A stretch of DNA of 64,000 nucleotides, from assembly GCF_014297575.1 (NCBI RefSeq), contig NZ_CP060412.1:4836001-4900000 (forward strand). Reading direction: 5' to 3'. The position numbers and the translations under genes are program-made. Positions 41,301 to 49,308 of the stretch are shown here, one piece after another; within the stretch, counting starts at the first letter, position 1, and every line of letters starts with the position of its first letter. The notes beneath the pieces are model-generated. The model was not told the origin of the DNA and ran no database searches. It saw nothing but the letters and a program-made list of their open reading frames with translations. This stretch comes from Dyella telluris (lineage in GTDB: Bacteria; Pseudomonadota; Gammaproteobacteria; Xanthomonadales; Rhodanobacteraceae).

Positions 41301-43292
41301 AGCGATGACTTCCATCTTCTTCGTGTCATGCCCGACAAGATCGAGCTTATTAATCATCGTGTCGAAACGATCGTCGTGGGAACGAAGCGCCTGCAAGACC
41401 TGCCACACCACGGCATATGTCTTGTTGTCATTCAAGGCTTGATCCGGCTCTACGTCAGCTGGAATCACCACGGGGAGAATCACATAGCCCCTCTTCTTTC
41501 CGGGCGCATTGCGCATCACGCGCCCAACGGACTGCACCACATCGACCTGCGAGTTGCGTGGGGTCAGAAACAACACTGCATCCAACGCTGGTACGTCCAC
41601 GCCCTCGGAGAGACAGCGCACGTTGGATAGAACGCGGCAGGTGCCGTCCTCTACCGGGGCCTTCAGCCACTGTAGCTTTTCTTCCTTGATGCTGGCATTC
41701 ATCCCACCATCCACGTGCTGAGCGTCGCAAGTGAGCCAAGAATCGGAGTCGATGTCCTCTGCCTCCTGGTAAGCGTCCACGACAGCCTTGAACATTCCCG
41801 CGATGTTCTTGGAGCTGACCTTGTGCGTCTTTGCACCCTTGGCAATGTCAATCACCTGGCAGAACGCCACAGCCCGCTTCATGGGCTCATGGTCGTCCAA
41901 CAGGTCATCGGTTAGCCCCTGCTTCGCCAGGGCTTTCCAACAGCCAATGATCTTCGCCGCGTCATCCACCTTGATTTGGTTGTCATCGCCTGCCAGGAGG
42001 GCTTGCAGCTTTCTATTGACGTAACTCTCCTCTACAGCCAACACAAGCACCTTGTAGTCCACAAGGAGGCCACGCTTCACCGCATCAGAAAAGGTGATGA
42101 GGAAGAGCTGCTTGCCGAACCACTCCTCCTTGTTCATTCCGTAGATTTCCACGCCGTCCCGCTCGGCTTCCGCCTCCGCTTGCGGGCTATAAATCTTCGG
42201 AGTAGCCGTCATGTAAAGGCGCTTGGCGCCTCGGATGTAGTCGGCGTCATGGACCTTGACGAAGTGGCTTTCATCCTCGTCGGCGTAGGTGTAGCCCGTG
42301 GTACGGTGGGCTTCGTCACAAACGATCAGATCGAATGCTTCCAGATCGTGGTTGTGCTGGGCATCATGGATCACATCAATGGATTGATAAGTGCTGAACA
42401 CCACGCTCATGTGTTCGTCGTCGTGGCGCACTTTCATGACCTGGGCAAGCCGGCGTGCATCCGTCGTGGCCGGGAAACGCAATTCATGGACGAAGGTTTG
42501 CACCTCGTCATCTTCCTTACGGCGCTTCTTTTTACCAACGTCGCTGTCGGAGCACACGGCGAAACTGTGAAGCGGCGTTTCGCTCTCCTGCGTCCACTCA
42601 GTGAGGGTCTGCGACAAAAGCGCGAGGCTCGGAACCAGGAAGAGCACTCGCTTACCCTTGCCCGCCTCCTGCTCTGCAATCTTCAAACTGGTGAAAGTCT
42701 TACCAGTTCCGCAAGCCATGATCATCTTGCCGCGATCGGCTTTGGACAAGCCATCCAGAACGGCCCGCACAGCACTGTCCTGGTGATCCAACAACTTCTT
42801 CTTGGCCCGCAGCTCGACCTTCTGGAGCGCTTTGAATTTGGCCCAGTCAATCTGACTGGATTCCAGTGCAAACAGATCAATCTTGCTTACCGGCGGCCGC
42901 TGATCGACAAGGGCCTCTTCGGCATGATCCGACCAGAGATTGGTCGTGCAGACGATGATGCGATGAACGAAGGGCTTCTTACCCGAAGCGGTGAAGAAAC
43001 TGTCGATATCCGCCTTCTGGAGTTTGTAGTCCTCTGCGTATAGCTTGCACTGGATTGCGTGGAACTCGCTGGTGCCACGCGTGCGAGCCACCAAGTCAAT
43101 GCCGGTGTCCCGCGCATCCATGCCCTGCTCTCGCGCCCACTCCGCATAGGTCCAGACCTTCTCGTAGTCGTCCTTGTACTTCGCTTCGTTGCGAAAGTAA
43201 GCGCAGATCAGCTCTTCAAAGTAGGTGCCCTTTTCGCGCTCGGTGACGGCGGCGTTGCGGTAGGTGTCGAGCAGATCATGCAGGGCGCTCAT
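38388..43292 (-). CDS. Type ISP restriction-modification enzyme (LlaGI-like)
   Basis: This 1634-residue single-chain enzyme combines nuclease, motor, methyltransferase and target recognition. An Mrr-like nuclease motif is visible as GIDLVARTR with AIQCK (about residues 65-83). The SF2 helicase has ACGTGKT near 193-199, CDEAHRTTG near 325 and QSVGRVMR near 610. A coupler follows, then a gamma-type N6-adenine methyltransferase with DPFTGTGTF and NPPYAVG. The C-terminal 450 residues form the recognition domain. Length and order match LlaGI/LlaBIII, which translocate and cut when two enzymes meet head-to-head. ATG 43292 is preferred over an upstream TTG. All catalytic motifs appear intact. Confidence 0.95.
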   Translation of the reverse strand: MSALHDLLDTYRNAAVTEREKGTYFEELICAYFRNEAKYKDDYEKVWTYAEWAREQGMDARDTGIDLVARTRGTSEFHAIQCKLYAEDYKLQKADIDSFFTASGKKPFVHRIIVCTTNLWSDHAEEALVDQRPPVSKIDLFALESSQIDWAKFKALQKVELRAKKKLLDHQDSAVRAVLDGLSKADRGKMIMACGTGKTFTSLKIAEQEAGKGKRVLFLVPSLALLSQTLTEWTQESETPLHSFAVCSDSDVGKKKRRKEDDEVQTFVHELRFPATTDARRLAQVMKVRHDDEHMSVVFSTYQSIDVIHDAQHNHDLEAFDLIVCDEAHRTTGYTYADEDESHFVKVHDADYIRGAKRLYMTATPKIYSPQAEAEAERDGVEIYGMNKEEWFGKQLFLITFSDAVKRGLLVDYKVLVLAVEESYVNRKLQALLAGDDNQIKVDDAAKIIGCWKALAKQGLTDDLLDDHEPMKRAVAFCQVIDIAKGAKTHKVSSKNIAGMFKAVVDAYQEAEDIDSDSWLTCDAQHVDGGMNASIKEEKLQWLKAPVEDGTCRVLSNVRCLSEGVDVPALDAVLFLTPRNSQVDVVQSVGRVMRNAPGKKRGYVILPVVIPADVEPDQALNDNKTYAVVWQVLQALRSHDDRFDTMINKLDLVGHDTKKMEVIAVTDKVQRKVANASVGKSNRAAGRGQFGIGSPEPKYGEKPDQGQLAFEIGIIEKAIYAKIVQKCGDRHYWEKWVKDIDKIARTHISRIREIVANPNNTSERAAFDAFAAELRDDLNDSITDEEVIEMLAQHLITKPVFDALFAGYSFAQHNPMSQAMQGVLNALNEHRLDKEADTLEEFYESVRERASGLKTAEGKQKIVVELYDKFFANAFPKLRDKLGIVYTPVEVVDFIIHSVAHLLQAEFGQSLGDKNVHILDPFTGTGTFITRLLQSGLISREQLPYKYKSEIHANEIVLLAYYIAAINIEEAYHDLVGGEYEPFEGICLTDTFQMYEKEDLVDQILVDNSSRRKRQRSLDIRVILGNPPYAVGQDDANENNKNLEYKHLDQRIAETYAARSNATLSRNLYDSYIRAIRWATDRLGDSGVIGFVTNGGFLDANGTDGLRKTLAEEFSSIHVFHLRGNQRTLGELSRREGGKIFAGGSRAPIAITLLVKNPAAKEHGLIRFHDIGDYLSREEKLQKIDDFKSIVGIDKAGGWVHITPNQHGDWLRQRDDRFAQFIAIGDKKGDGPRLFENYSLGVFTSRDSWCYNASRGTLEANMRSMIAFYNEEVGRFSEAYGNADRKTRAANVDGFVGADATKISWSRGLKQELLKGKTYQFQADDVIQGIYRPFNKQWFYFNRRFNEMVLQMPRLLPDASASNRLIVIHGPGETLPFTVSMVDVVPNLHYLHGGQCFPLYLYDGVDGEAESPEGLFSGEDKKPAGRRDAITDDGLAHFQSAYPGEEISKEDIFYYVYGLFHVPDYRERYADNLSKELARIPCVKQASDFWLLSRAGRDLADLHINYDRASPYAAQIDTGGRVLSDEDYRVVKMKVPKKGKEKDLSTLIYNNFITVRGIPAEAYDYVVNGKPALVWVTERQCKELDKASGIVDDANDWAIETMKNPRYPLDLFLRVITVSLETIKIVRGLPKLHV

Positions 43293-43584
43293 TGGAACAT
43301 CTTTCTCCGTCAATAGCTTAGGACGCCCTCATGGCGACCCATCCACTTCATTTTGACATGCCCTGCGTGACCAGGGACCCTGCGCGGCGACTTTTCAAGC
43401 CCCGGGGGTGCCTCTAGATTTTTGGGGAGGGCTTGTTATATTTGCGCCATGGGCGCGGTCGGCGCCTGCTGCTCACCTTGGCAAACCCTTGCGGGACGAC
43501 ATCCACTCTGACTTCGTCTGATTCCCTTCCTGTGGCGAATCTGGGCAGTGAGCACCTGGCGTTTGCCCGCAGAAGGAGTCAGTC

Positions 43585-44313
43585 ATGCATTTCATTCCGA
43601 CCTATCCCTCTAAGGTCAAGAACCTCAAGAAGCAAGCTAAGCGTCTCCAGCGGGAAGGCGCCGGTTCTCACGTGTCTCTGCTTGACCAGGTTGCCCAGAG
43701 CGCGGGTTACGATCACTGGAACCATGTGATCAAGTGCCTGGAGGAGACAGAGCGAACCCAAGCTGCTCGAGGCCTTCTCGCTGAAATTGAGGCTGTCATC
43801 TTGGCCGAGCAAGCCGGCGAAATCCGGATAGTCCGAACCGGCCCCGAGGCAACCCGGAGTCAGCCGTTTGTTCTCTTCTCCACAGGAACAGGCGACGCGT
43901 GGCTGCTCGAGCCGACGCACGATCGCGCGATTTGCCTGGTCTGGCGAGGTGAGCGTCAGCAAGCACACATCAGGGATCTACCGACCAAGCTTGAAATTCT
44001 CTGGGACGGCACCTTCGAACTACGCGGCGAATTCTTCATCGTCGAAACCGAGCATCCTGAGATCGGGGCGCGTGCCATCGCGGGCTTCCCCTTGGATCGG
44101 CTCCGCCCTTATTTGGAAGCCTCCAGATCGGTCGAACGGAAGTTTGATGAGATCATTGGTCAAGAGGACACAGTACCGCTCACCCCAGATGTCGTTGCAC
44201 ACCTGACCAAGACCGGCTGGGACGCAAAGCAGCTCGCCGCCGCCGCAAGGCAAGGGGCTCGCTACTCACCAGCACGAGATTCCGTCTTATTCCCTCCCGT
44301 TGTGGAGGCGTGA
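43585..44313 (+). CDS. Hypothetical protein within the defence cluster
   Basis: This 242-residue protein has a helical N-terminal segment (KVKNLKKQAKRLQREGAG, then LLDQVAQSAGYDHWNHVIK) resembling the short helical motif placed before several plasmid- or toxin-linked domains (often annotated near glyoxalase-superfamily proteins). The rest (about residues 80-200) is beta-rich, with LRGEFFIVETEHPEIGARAI and LDRLRPYLEAS, and no recognised catalytic motif. It lies between the Type ISP gene (divergent) and the GHKL ATPase gene (convergent), with a 12-bp hairpin on its 3' side. It may be cargo-specific, such as a regulator or accessory factor. Confidence 0.7.
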   Translation: MHFIPTYPSKVKNLKKQAKRLQREGAGSHVSLLDQVAQSAGYDHWNHVIKCLEETERTQAARGLLAEIEAVILAEQAGEIRIVRTGPEATRSQPFVLFSTGTGDAWLLEPTHDRAICLVWRGERQQAHIRDLPTKLEILWDGTFELRGEFFIVETEHPEIGARAIAGFPLDRLRPYLEASRSVERKFDEIIGQEDTVPLTPDVVAHLTKTGWDAKQLAAAARQGARYSPARDSVLFPPVVEA

Positions 44314-44341
44314 CCCGCAACCATCTGGTGAACCGCCACTA

Positions 44342-44371
44342 AGAGGATCCCGGTCTTCGCCGGGATCCTCT
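44342..44371. terminator. 12-bp hairpin between convergent genes
   Basis: A perfect stem AGAGGATCCCGG / CCGGGATCCTCT around loop TCTTCG, between the unknown protein and GHKL ATPase stops. UUCG-type loops are very stable in RNA. Confidence 0.75.
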
Positions 44372-44374
44372 CCA

Positions 44375-46123
44375 TCAGGGCAATCTACGCAAGAGCCATT
44401 CGACCTGTCGTCTTGCCGATGAAATGACATCGCCGAACAGCATGATTTCTGTATTTGGTTCCACATAAGCGCCGAGAGGCAAATCGCTCCCCCGCTTCCC
44501 ACCGAGCAGCAACACCCGAATGGACTTGCCAGTGTTAGAGGCAAGCTGGCTTCGGTAAGACGTAACCTGCTGGTAGTCCTCGTGCCGCAAAGCGTGTCCC
44601 GGGCGCTTGAACTCGATGAGCAAGTACTCGCCGTGTAGATTTTCGTTCAATAGCAGATCGGGCCGTTTGGATGCATTAGAACCTTTGAACGCCTTACCGA
44701 GGTAGTCCTCGATCTGCCTCTTCAATGTTTGGTTCGAACTGAAAAGTGAAAACTGAGAACCAAAAATCCATAGATTGGACGCAATCGCTCGGTGCATCTG
44801 GCTTTCGAGCGTATTGGTTTCGTTCGCCAGGCGTTCGAGTTGATCCAGGTAGAGTGACCGCCCTTCCGCTTGCTGGACCAGATACGACATGTCCGCAAGG
44901 CCGAACTGGTCCAACGCATCCGCAATGGCGCCGATGTCACCCCGTGTAGCCGCGGCGATATGTTCCATGAGCGCTCTGTAGTCGGAGCGTTCGAGTGCCT
45001 CGAGCAAGACAAACACCATTGGCTCGACTTTTGACTCGGGCTCTCCGTAATACCGGTCCAGCACGCGCTTGATAGCCCGCTCTGCAAATTCACGCTTGTA
45101 CTCAGGAAGTTTTGCCAGCCGTTCCTGAACAGCTTTTTGCATACGAGCCTGAGCGAGCTGTATGTCTCGACCGTATTGTTCCTCAAAGCCTGCTCGCAGC
45201 TTCGCCTGAGCGAAGGCCTCAACCGCCTGGGCAAGCTCACTATTCTCGACGATACCGTCCCAACCAGCCGTCACATGCGGCCCAAGACCATCGGCATCGA
45301 TCTCTCCGAAAACTTTATTGAGCAACTTGCGGGGGAAGTCCTCGCTCCGATCTAAGCCAAAGAAGCTTGGCTTCCCGATTGCCTTACCATCGACACGAAG
45401 AGTTATGCCAGGTTGGCGCAGCCCTGTCTTTCCATCGCTGATGGCAAAACGCAAACGGACCTCGCCCACGCTCGGAAGCGTCTCTACCTCCTCGTTGTAC
45501 GACCCTCTTATGTCATCGATGTCGAGCCGTTTTCCATTGACAAAGATGGTGAAGTCGTCCTGCCGTCCATACTCCTGCAGAAGCACCTGACGCAGTTTGT
45601 CTGGATCGGGATAGGCAAGACCCTGGTGCAACTGTGTCAGGACAATCGTTGTGCCATGCCGGTCTTCTGAACAGGCTTCAACCTGATGGCTGATCGGCAA
45701 CTGCTCGATATCTTGGACCTGCGCCAAATCCTCCATGGTCAGCCGAAGCCGACTGCATCGACCTCTTGCTCGGGTTTCAAGAGCCATGACAGACGCGGCC
45801 ATGAGCCCGGCGAACTTGCCGATGCCTTTGCGCCCCTTGATCAGCCGCTTCTTGGCCGCTGTTCGCTCGCCTCTTCTAGAACGTCGGTCCCTCGCAATGA
45901 AGAGGTAGTGACGGGAGATCTCTTCCTCAGTCATCCCGCTGCCATCGTCCGTAATCGTCAGCGGCTCGTCTGTCATCGGGGCCGGCAAGTCAATGCGAAC
46001 CACGTCAGCATCCGCATCCCAGGCGTTGTCAACGAGCTCCTTGATGGCCTTTTCGGTTGACGCGTACTCCTGACTCAGCAAAGTCGCTAGACGCGAGTCG
46101 ACCTGAAAACGAAGCTTGTCCAT
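44375..46123 (-). CDS. GHKL ATPase with C-terminal PD-(D/E)XK-like nuclease motif
   Basis: This 582-residue protein has an N-terminal Hsp90/MutL/MORC-type ATPase: E29 and N33 in KELVDNAWDADA, ITDDGSGM near 57-64 and GRKGIGKFAG near 98-107. A transducer-like part follows (LRFAISDGKTGL), then helices (RAGFEEQYGRDIQLAQARMQ and following). The last 96 residues contain RPDLLLNENLHGEYLLIEFK, with D489, E504 and K506 spaced as in PD-(D/E)XK nucleases. This resembles bacterial paraMORC-type proteins associated with restriction systems. ATG 46123 has GGGGATCA before it. It is the last island gene before tRNA-Ser. Confidence 0.85.
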   Translation of the reverse strand: MDKLRFQVDSRLATLLSQEYASTEKAIKELVDNAWDADADVVRIDLPAPMTDEPLTITDDGSGMTEEEISRHYLFIARDRRSRRGERTAAKKRLIKGRKGIGKFAGLMAASVMALETRARGRCSRLRLTMEDLAQVQDIEQLPISHQVEACSEDRHGTTIVLTQLHQGLAYPDPDKLRQVLLQEYGRQDDFTIFVNGKRLDIDDIRGSYNEEVETLPSVGEVRLRFAISDGKTGLRQPGITLRVDGKAIGKPSFFGLDRSEDFPRKLLNKVFGEIDADGLGPHVTAGWDGIVENSELAQAVEAFAQAKLRAGFEEQYGRDIQLAQARMQKAVQERLAKLPEYKREFAERAIKRVLDRYYGEPESKVEPMVFVLLEALERSDYRALMEHIAAATRGDIGAIADALDQFGLADMSYLVQQAEGRSLYLDQLERLANETNTLESQMHRAIASNLWIFGSQFSLFSSNQTLKRQIEDYLGKAFKGSNASKRPDLLLNENLHGEYLLIEFKRPGHALRHEDYQQVTSYRSQLASNTGKSIRVLLLGGKRGSDLPLGAYVEPNTEIMLFGDVISSARRQVEWLLRRLP

Positions 46124-46335
46124 TGATCCCCGTCCCTGTTCTGGCATGTTGTCTGACGGGAGTTTACGGGAGTCATGCGAGATAACTAGGACGCCAGCCT
46201 AAGGCTCTCCCGCCCAATACCTGCGCTCAACGCCGAAGACAATGCGGAGCTGTATTGGAGTTTGCACAACGAGCGTATCGATGCCGAAGCGATGATCCAG
46301 ACACGCAACGGGGCACAACTAGCATCAAACGCCAA

Positions 46336-46355
46336 TGGCATACCCTGTGGCATAC
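46336..46355 (+). promoter_or_regulatory. Paired TGGCATAC motifs, right end (candidate integrase arm sites)
   Basis: TGGCATAC at 46336-46343 and 46348-46355, again 12 bp apart and in the same orientation as the left pair. It lies 55 bp inside the right att site. Confidence 0.6.
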
Positions 46356-46376
46356 TGAAATACAAGGCAAATAAAA

Positions 46377-46397
46377 AGCCCTTGATTTACAAGGGCT
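46377..46397. terminator. Island-supplied terminator for tRNA-Ser
   Basis: Stem AGCCCTTG / CAAGGGCT around ATTTA, with TTTTTATT after it on the minus strand and ATTTTT on the plus strand. It sits 13 bp beyond the tRNA-Ser 3' end, inside the island. Confidence 0.85.
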
Positions 46398-46409
46398 ATT
46401 TTTCTATTA

Positions 46410-46424
46410 CTGGCGGAGAGAGTG
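46410..46424. other. Right attachment site of the island (tRNA-Ser 3' end)
   Basis: CTGGCGGAGAGAGTG, the same 15 bases as at 27457-27471. Here it forms the acceptor-stem 3' strand and CCA end of tRNA-Ser. Confidence 0.85.
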
Positions 46425-46500
46425 GGATTCGAACCCACGGTAGGCTTACACCTACGGCAGTTTTCAAGACTGCTGCCTTAAACCACTCGGCCATCTCTCC
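46411..46500 (-). tRNA. tRNA-Ser (anticodon UGA)
   Basis: This is a 90-nt class II tRNA with encoded CCA. Acceptor GGAGAGA pairs with TCTCTCC. The anticodon loop CTTGAAA gives UGA within CAGTCTTGAAAACTG. The long variable arm (CCGTAGGTGTAAGCCTACC) and T-loop TTCGAAT complete a serine tRNA. Its 3' end is the island attachment site, and the gene remains intact. Confidence 0.97.
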
Positions 46501-46608
46501 GGGTTTGGTTTTCCATGACTAGGGCGAGGCCGCAAAAGTCACTGGATTCCTGCTTTCGCAGGAATGACGAGCTGAAAGGTTACGCGTCGTCGCAGGGAGG
46601 CCATCCTA

Positions 46609-46971
46609 TCAGGAATGGCTCGTCCTTCCCTGCCCTTTTTTCGATAAGGCAATCATCGCCCACAGCATGATGGCCACCGGGACGGCTGCACCGACCAGCG
46701 GAAGCAGCAGTATGGGCTGGCGGATCACCATGGGCACCAGTTGCGTGGCGGCGGCGAAGGCGATGATGCCAAAGCGCAGCGGGCGGCTGGTGCGGGCGAA
46801 CCAGAAGGCGCCAATGACCAGCACGGTGGCGATGATGCTCAGCACCAGGTCCACGGTGGGGATGGGAAACATGGTCCACAGCCCCAGGCGGGTGAGCAGT
46901 TCGGTGGCAAGGATGGTGAGCAGCGTGTAGCTGGCGGTGAGTTCAACTTTGTCCCAGCGCGTGCTGCTCAT
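46609..46971 (-). CDS. Hypothetical multi-pass membrane protein
   Basis: This 120-residue protein has four predicted membrane helices (LLTILATELLTRLGLW, VDLVLSIIATVLVIGAFWFA, FGIIAFAAATQLVPMVI and ILLLPLVGAAVPVAIMLWAM). No family named. It starts 10 bp after the serS stop on the same strand and is therefore likely the second gene of the serS transcript, reading toward tRNA-Ser. Confidence 0.78.
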   Translation of the reverse strand: MSSTRWDKVELTASYTLLTILATELLTRLGLWTMFPIPTVDLVLSIIATVLVIGAFWFARTSRPLRFGIIAFAAATQLVPMVIRQPILLLPLVGAAVPVAIMLWAMIALSKKGQGRTSHS

Positions 46972-46981
46972 GCCATGGGCC

Positions 46982-48295
<1,314 letters not shown>

Positions 48296-48424
48296 TTATC
48301 GCTGCCGGGGTGGCCGGGGGGCAATGCGGAGCGCGCGGGCGGGACATTGACTCGGTTTTCAGGCTCGTCCTCCCGCCACGGGCCGGGAGGACAAGCCATT
48401 GCCCGGAGCCGTGTGCCGACTCCA

Positions 48425-49000
48425 TCAACCCCTGCGCCGCCCGTCCCTGCCCAGCCACCACGCCATCACCGCGCCGGCCAGCAGCCAGCCGATGACCTGC
48501 TCCACCAGCGCCGCGAGGGTGAAGTTGGTGGGGAAGCGATACCAGTTCCAGTACGGCACCAGGGTGCTGAGCCAGGCGAACACGCTGGCAGCCAGCGCAA
48601 TGCCCAGTCGCGTCATGAAGCTGAAAGTGGCCAACCCCATCACGAAGGCCAGCATCAGCGCGGACAAGGTATCGGACGCCCACTGCCGGGGCAGCTGACC
48701 ACTCATGTCGGAGAGGTCGTCACCCTGCGGCATGTACACCATGAAGGCATAGGGCGAGGCTTTTGCCTTGGCCGAATAGGCGGCCATGACGGTCTTGTCG
48801 CCCATCTTCGCCGGGTCCACCGAAGGAAGAATGAACACCCCCGGCTGCTCACCCAGCCCCGGATGCAGGGCGGCCAGCACGGTGTCCTCGGCCACGGGCT
48901 GTCGCATGCCGACATTGCCCAGACCCAGTGCCATGTGTGCCACGGCACCCCAGATGAACATCACGATGCCACCCATCAACGCTGCAACGAGTACCCGCAT
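48425..49000 (-). CDS. Hypothetical membrane protein
   Basis: This 191-residue protein has an N-terminal membrane helix (VLVAALMGGIVMFIWGAVAH), a central soluble loop of about 75 residues (GEQPGVFILPSVDPAKMG) and three C-terminal helices (LMLAFVMGLATFSFM and beyond). Start ATG 49000 has GGAGG at seven bases; a second ATG lies two codons upstream. Proteins with this pattern are widespread but uncharacterised. The terminal tail is basic (GRDGRRRG). Confidence 0.8.
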   Translation of the reverse strand: MRVLVAALMGGIVMFIWGAVAHMALGLGNVGMRQPVAEDTVLAALHPGLGEQPGVFILPSVDPAKMGDKTVMAAYSAKAKASPYAFMVYMPQGDDLSDMSGQLPRQWASDTLSALMLAFVMGLATFSFMTRLGIALAASVFAWLSTLVPYWNWYRFPTNFTLAALVEQVIGWLLAGAVMAWWLGRDGRRRG

Positions 49001-49078
49001 GACCATGCCTCCTCGTGACGGAGTGTCTGGCGAGACTCTAGGCCCGCTTCAAACCGAACGGCAAGCCGGACATAAGAA

Positions 49079-49285
49079 CTAGCGACGACGATGCCCCCAC
49101 CAGATGGCGGGCTGCTGTATCAGCATGACCGACAGGCCAAAGAGCAGCCCTTTCACCCATCCATACCCCCACCAGAACAACAGCAGGCCAAACAAGCCAA
49201 GAATGGCAGCCGCCTGCTGGTCCCGCCAGAACTGCCGATTCAGATCCACTAGCGCCATCGGTCGAGCCCCCTCGCCTCTCTTCAT
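49079..49285 (-). CDS. Small membrane hypothetical protein
   Basis: This protein of up to 68 residues has two close hydrophobic segments (AAAILGLFGLLLFWWGYG and GLLFGLSVMLIQQPAIWW) and a basic end (GHRRR). Start may be ATG 49285 or ATG 49258; the latter has GAGGGGG eight bases upstream and gives MALVDLNRQFW. It lies 23 bp downstream of the rarA stop on the same strand. Confidence 0.65.
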   Translation of the reverse strand: MKRGEGARPMALVDLNRQFWRDQQAAAILGLFGLLLFWWGYGWVKGLLFGLSVMLIQQPAIWWGHRRR

Positions 49286-49308
49286 GGCATCCCCTGCTGG
49301 TTCAGGCG

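Larger units (their letters stand above)
27457..46424. mobile_element. Genomic island integrated in tRNA-Ser(UGA), about 19 kb
   Basis: The element lies between 15-bp direct repeats derived from the tRNA-Ser 3' end, with a P4-type integrase just inside the left end and an intact tRNA rebuilt at the right end. It holds a replication or mobilisation-type HUH protein, AlpA, XRE and DUF932 proteins and a defence cluster (Type ISP restriction-modification, SMC-like ATPase, GHKL ATPase-nuclease). By eye its genes are less GC-rich at third positions than the flanking chromosome. No conjugation genes are visible, so transfer would depend on a helper. Confidence 0.88.

Noticed and set aside
46262-46522. 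An 86-codon plus-strand frame at the island right end
   Set aside because: It reads straight across the antisense of tRNA-Ser; the GGESGIRTHGRLTPTAV-like segment is a well-known artefact of translating tRNA-Ser backwards.
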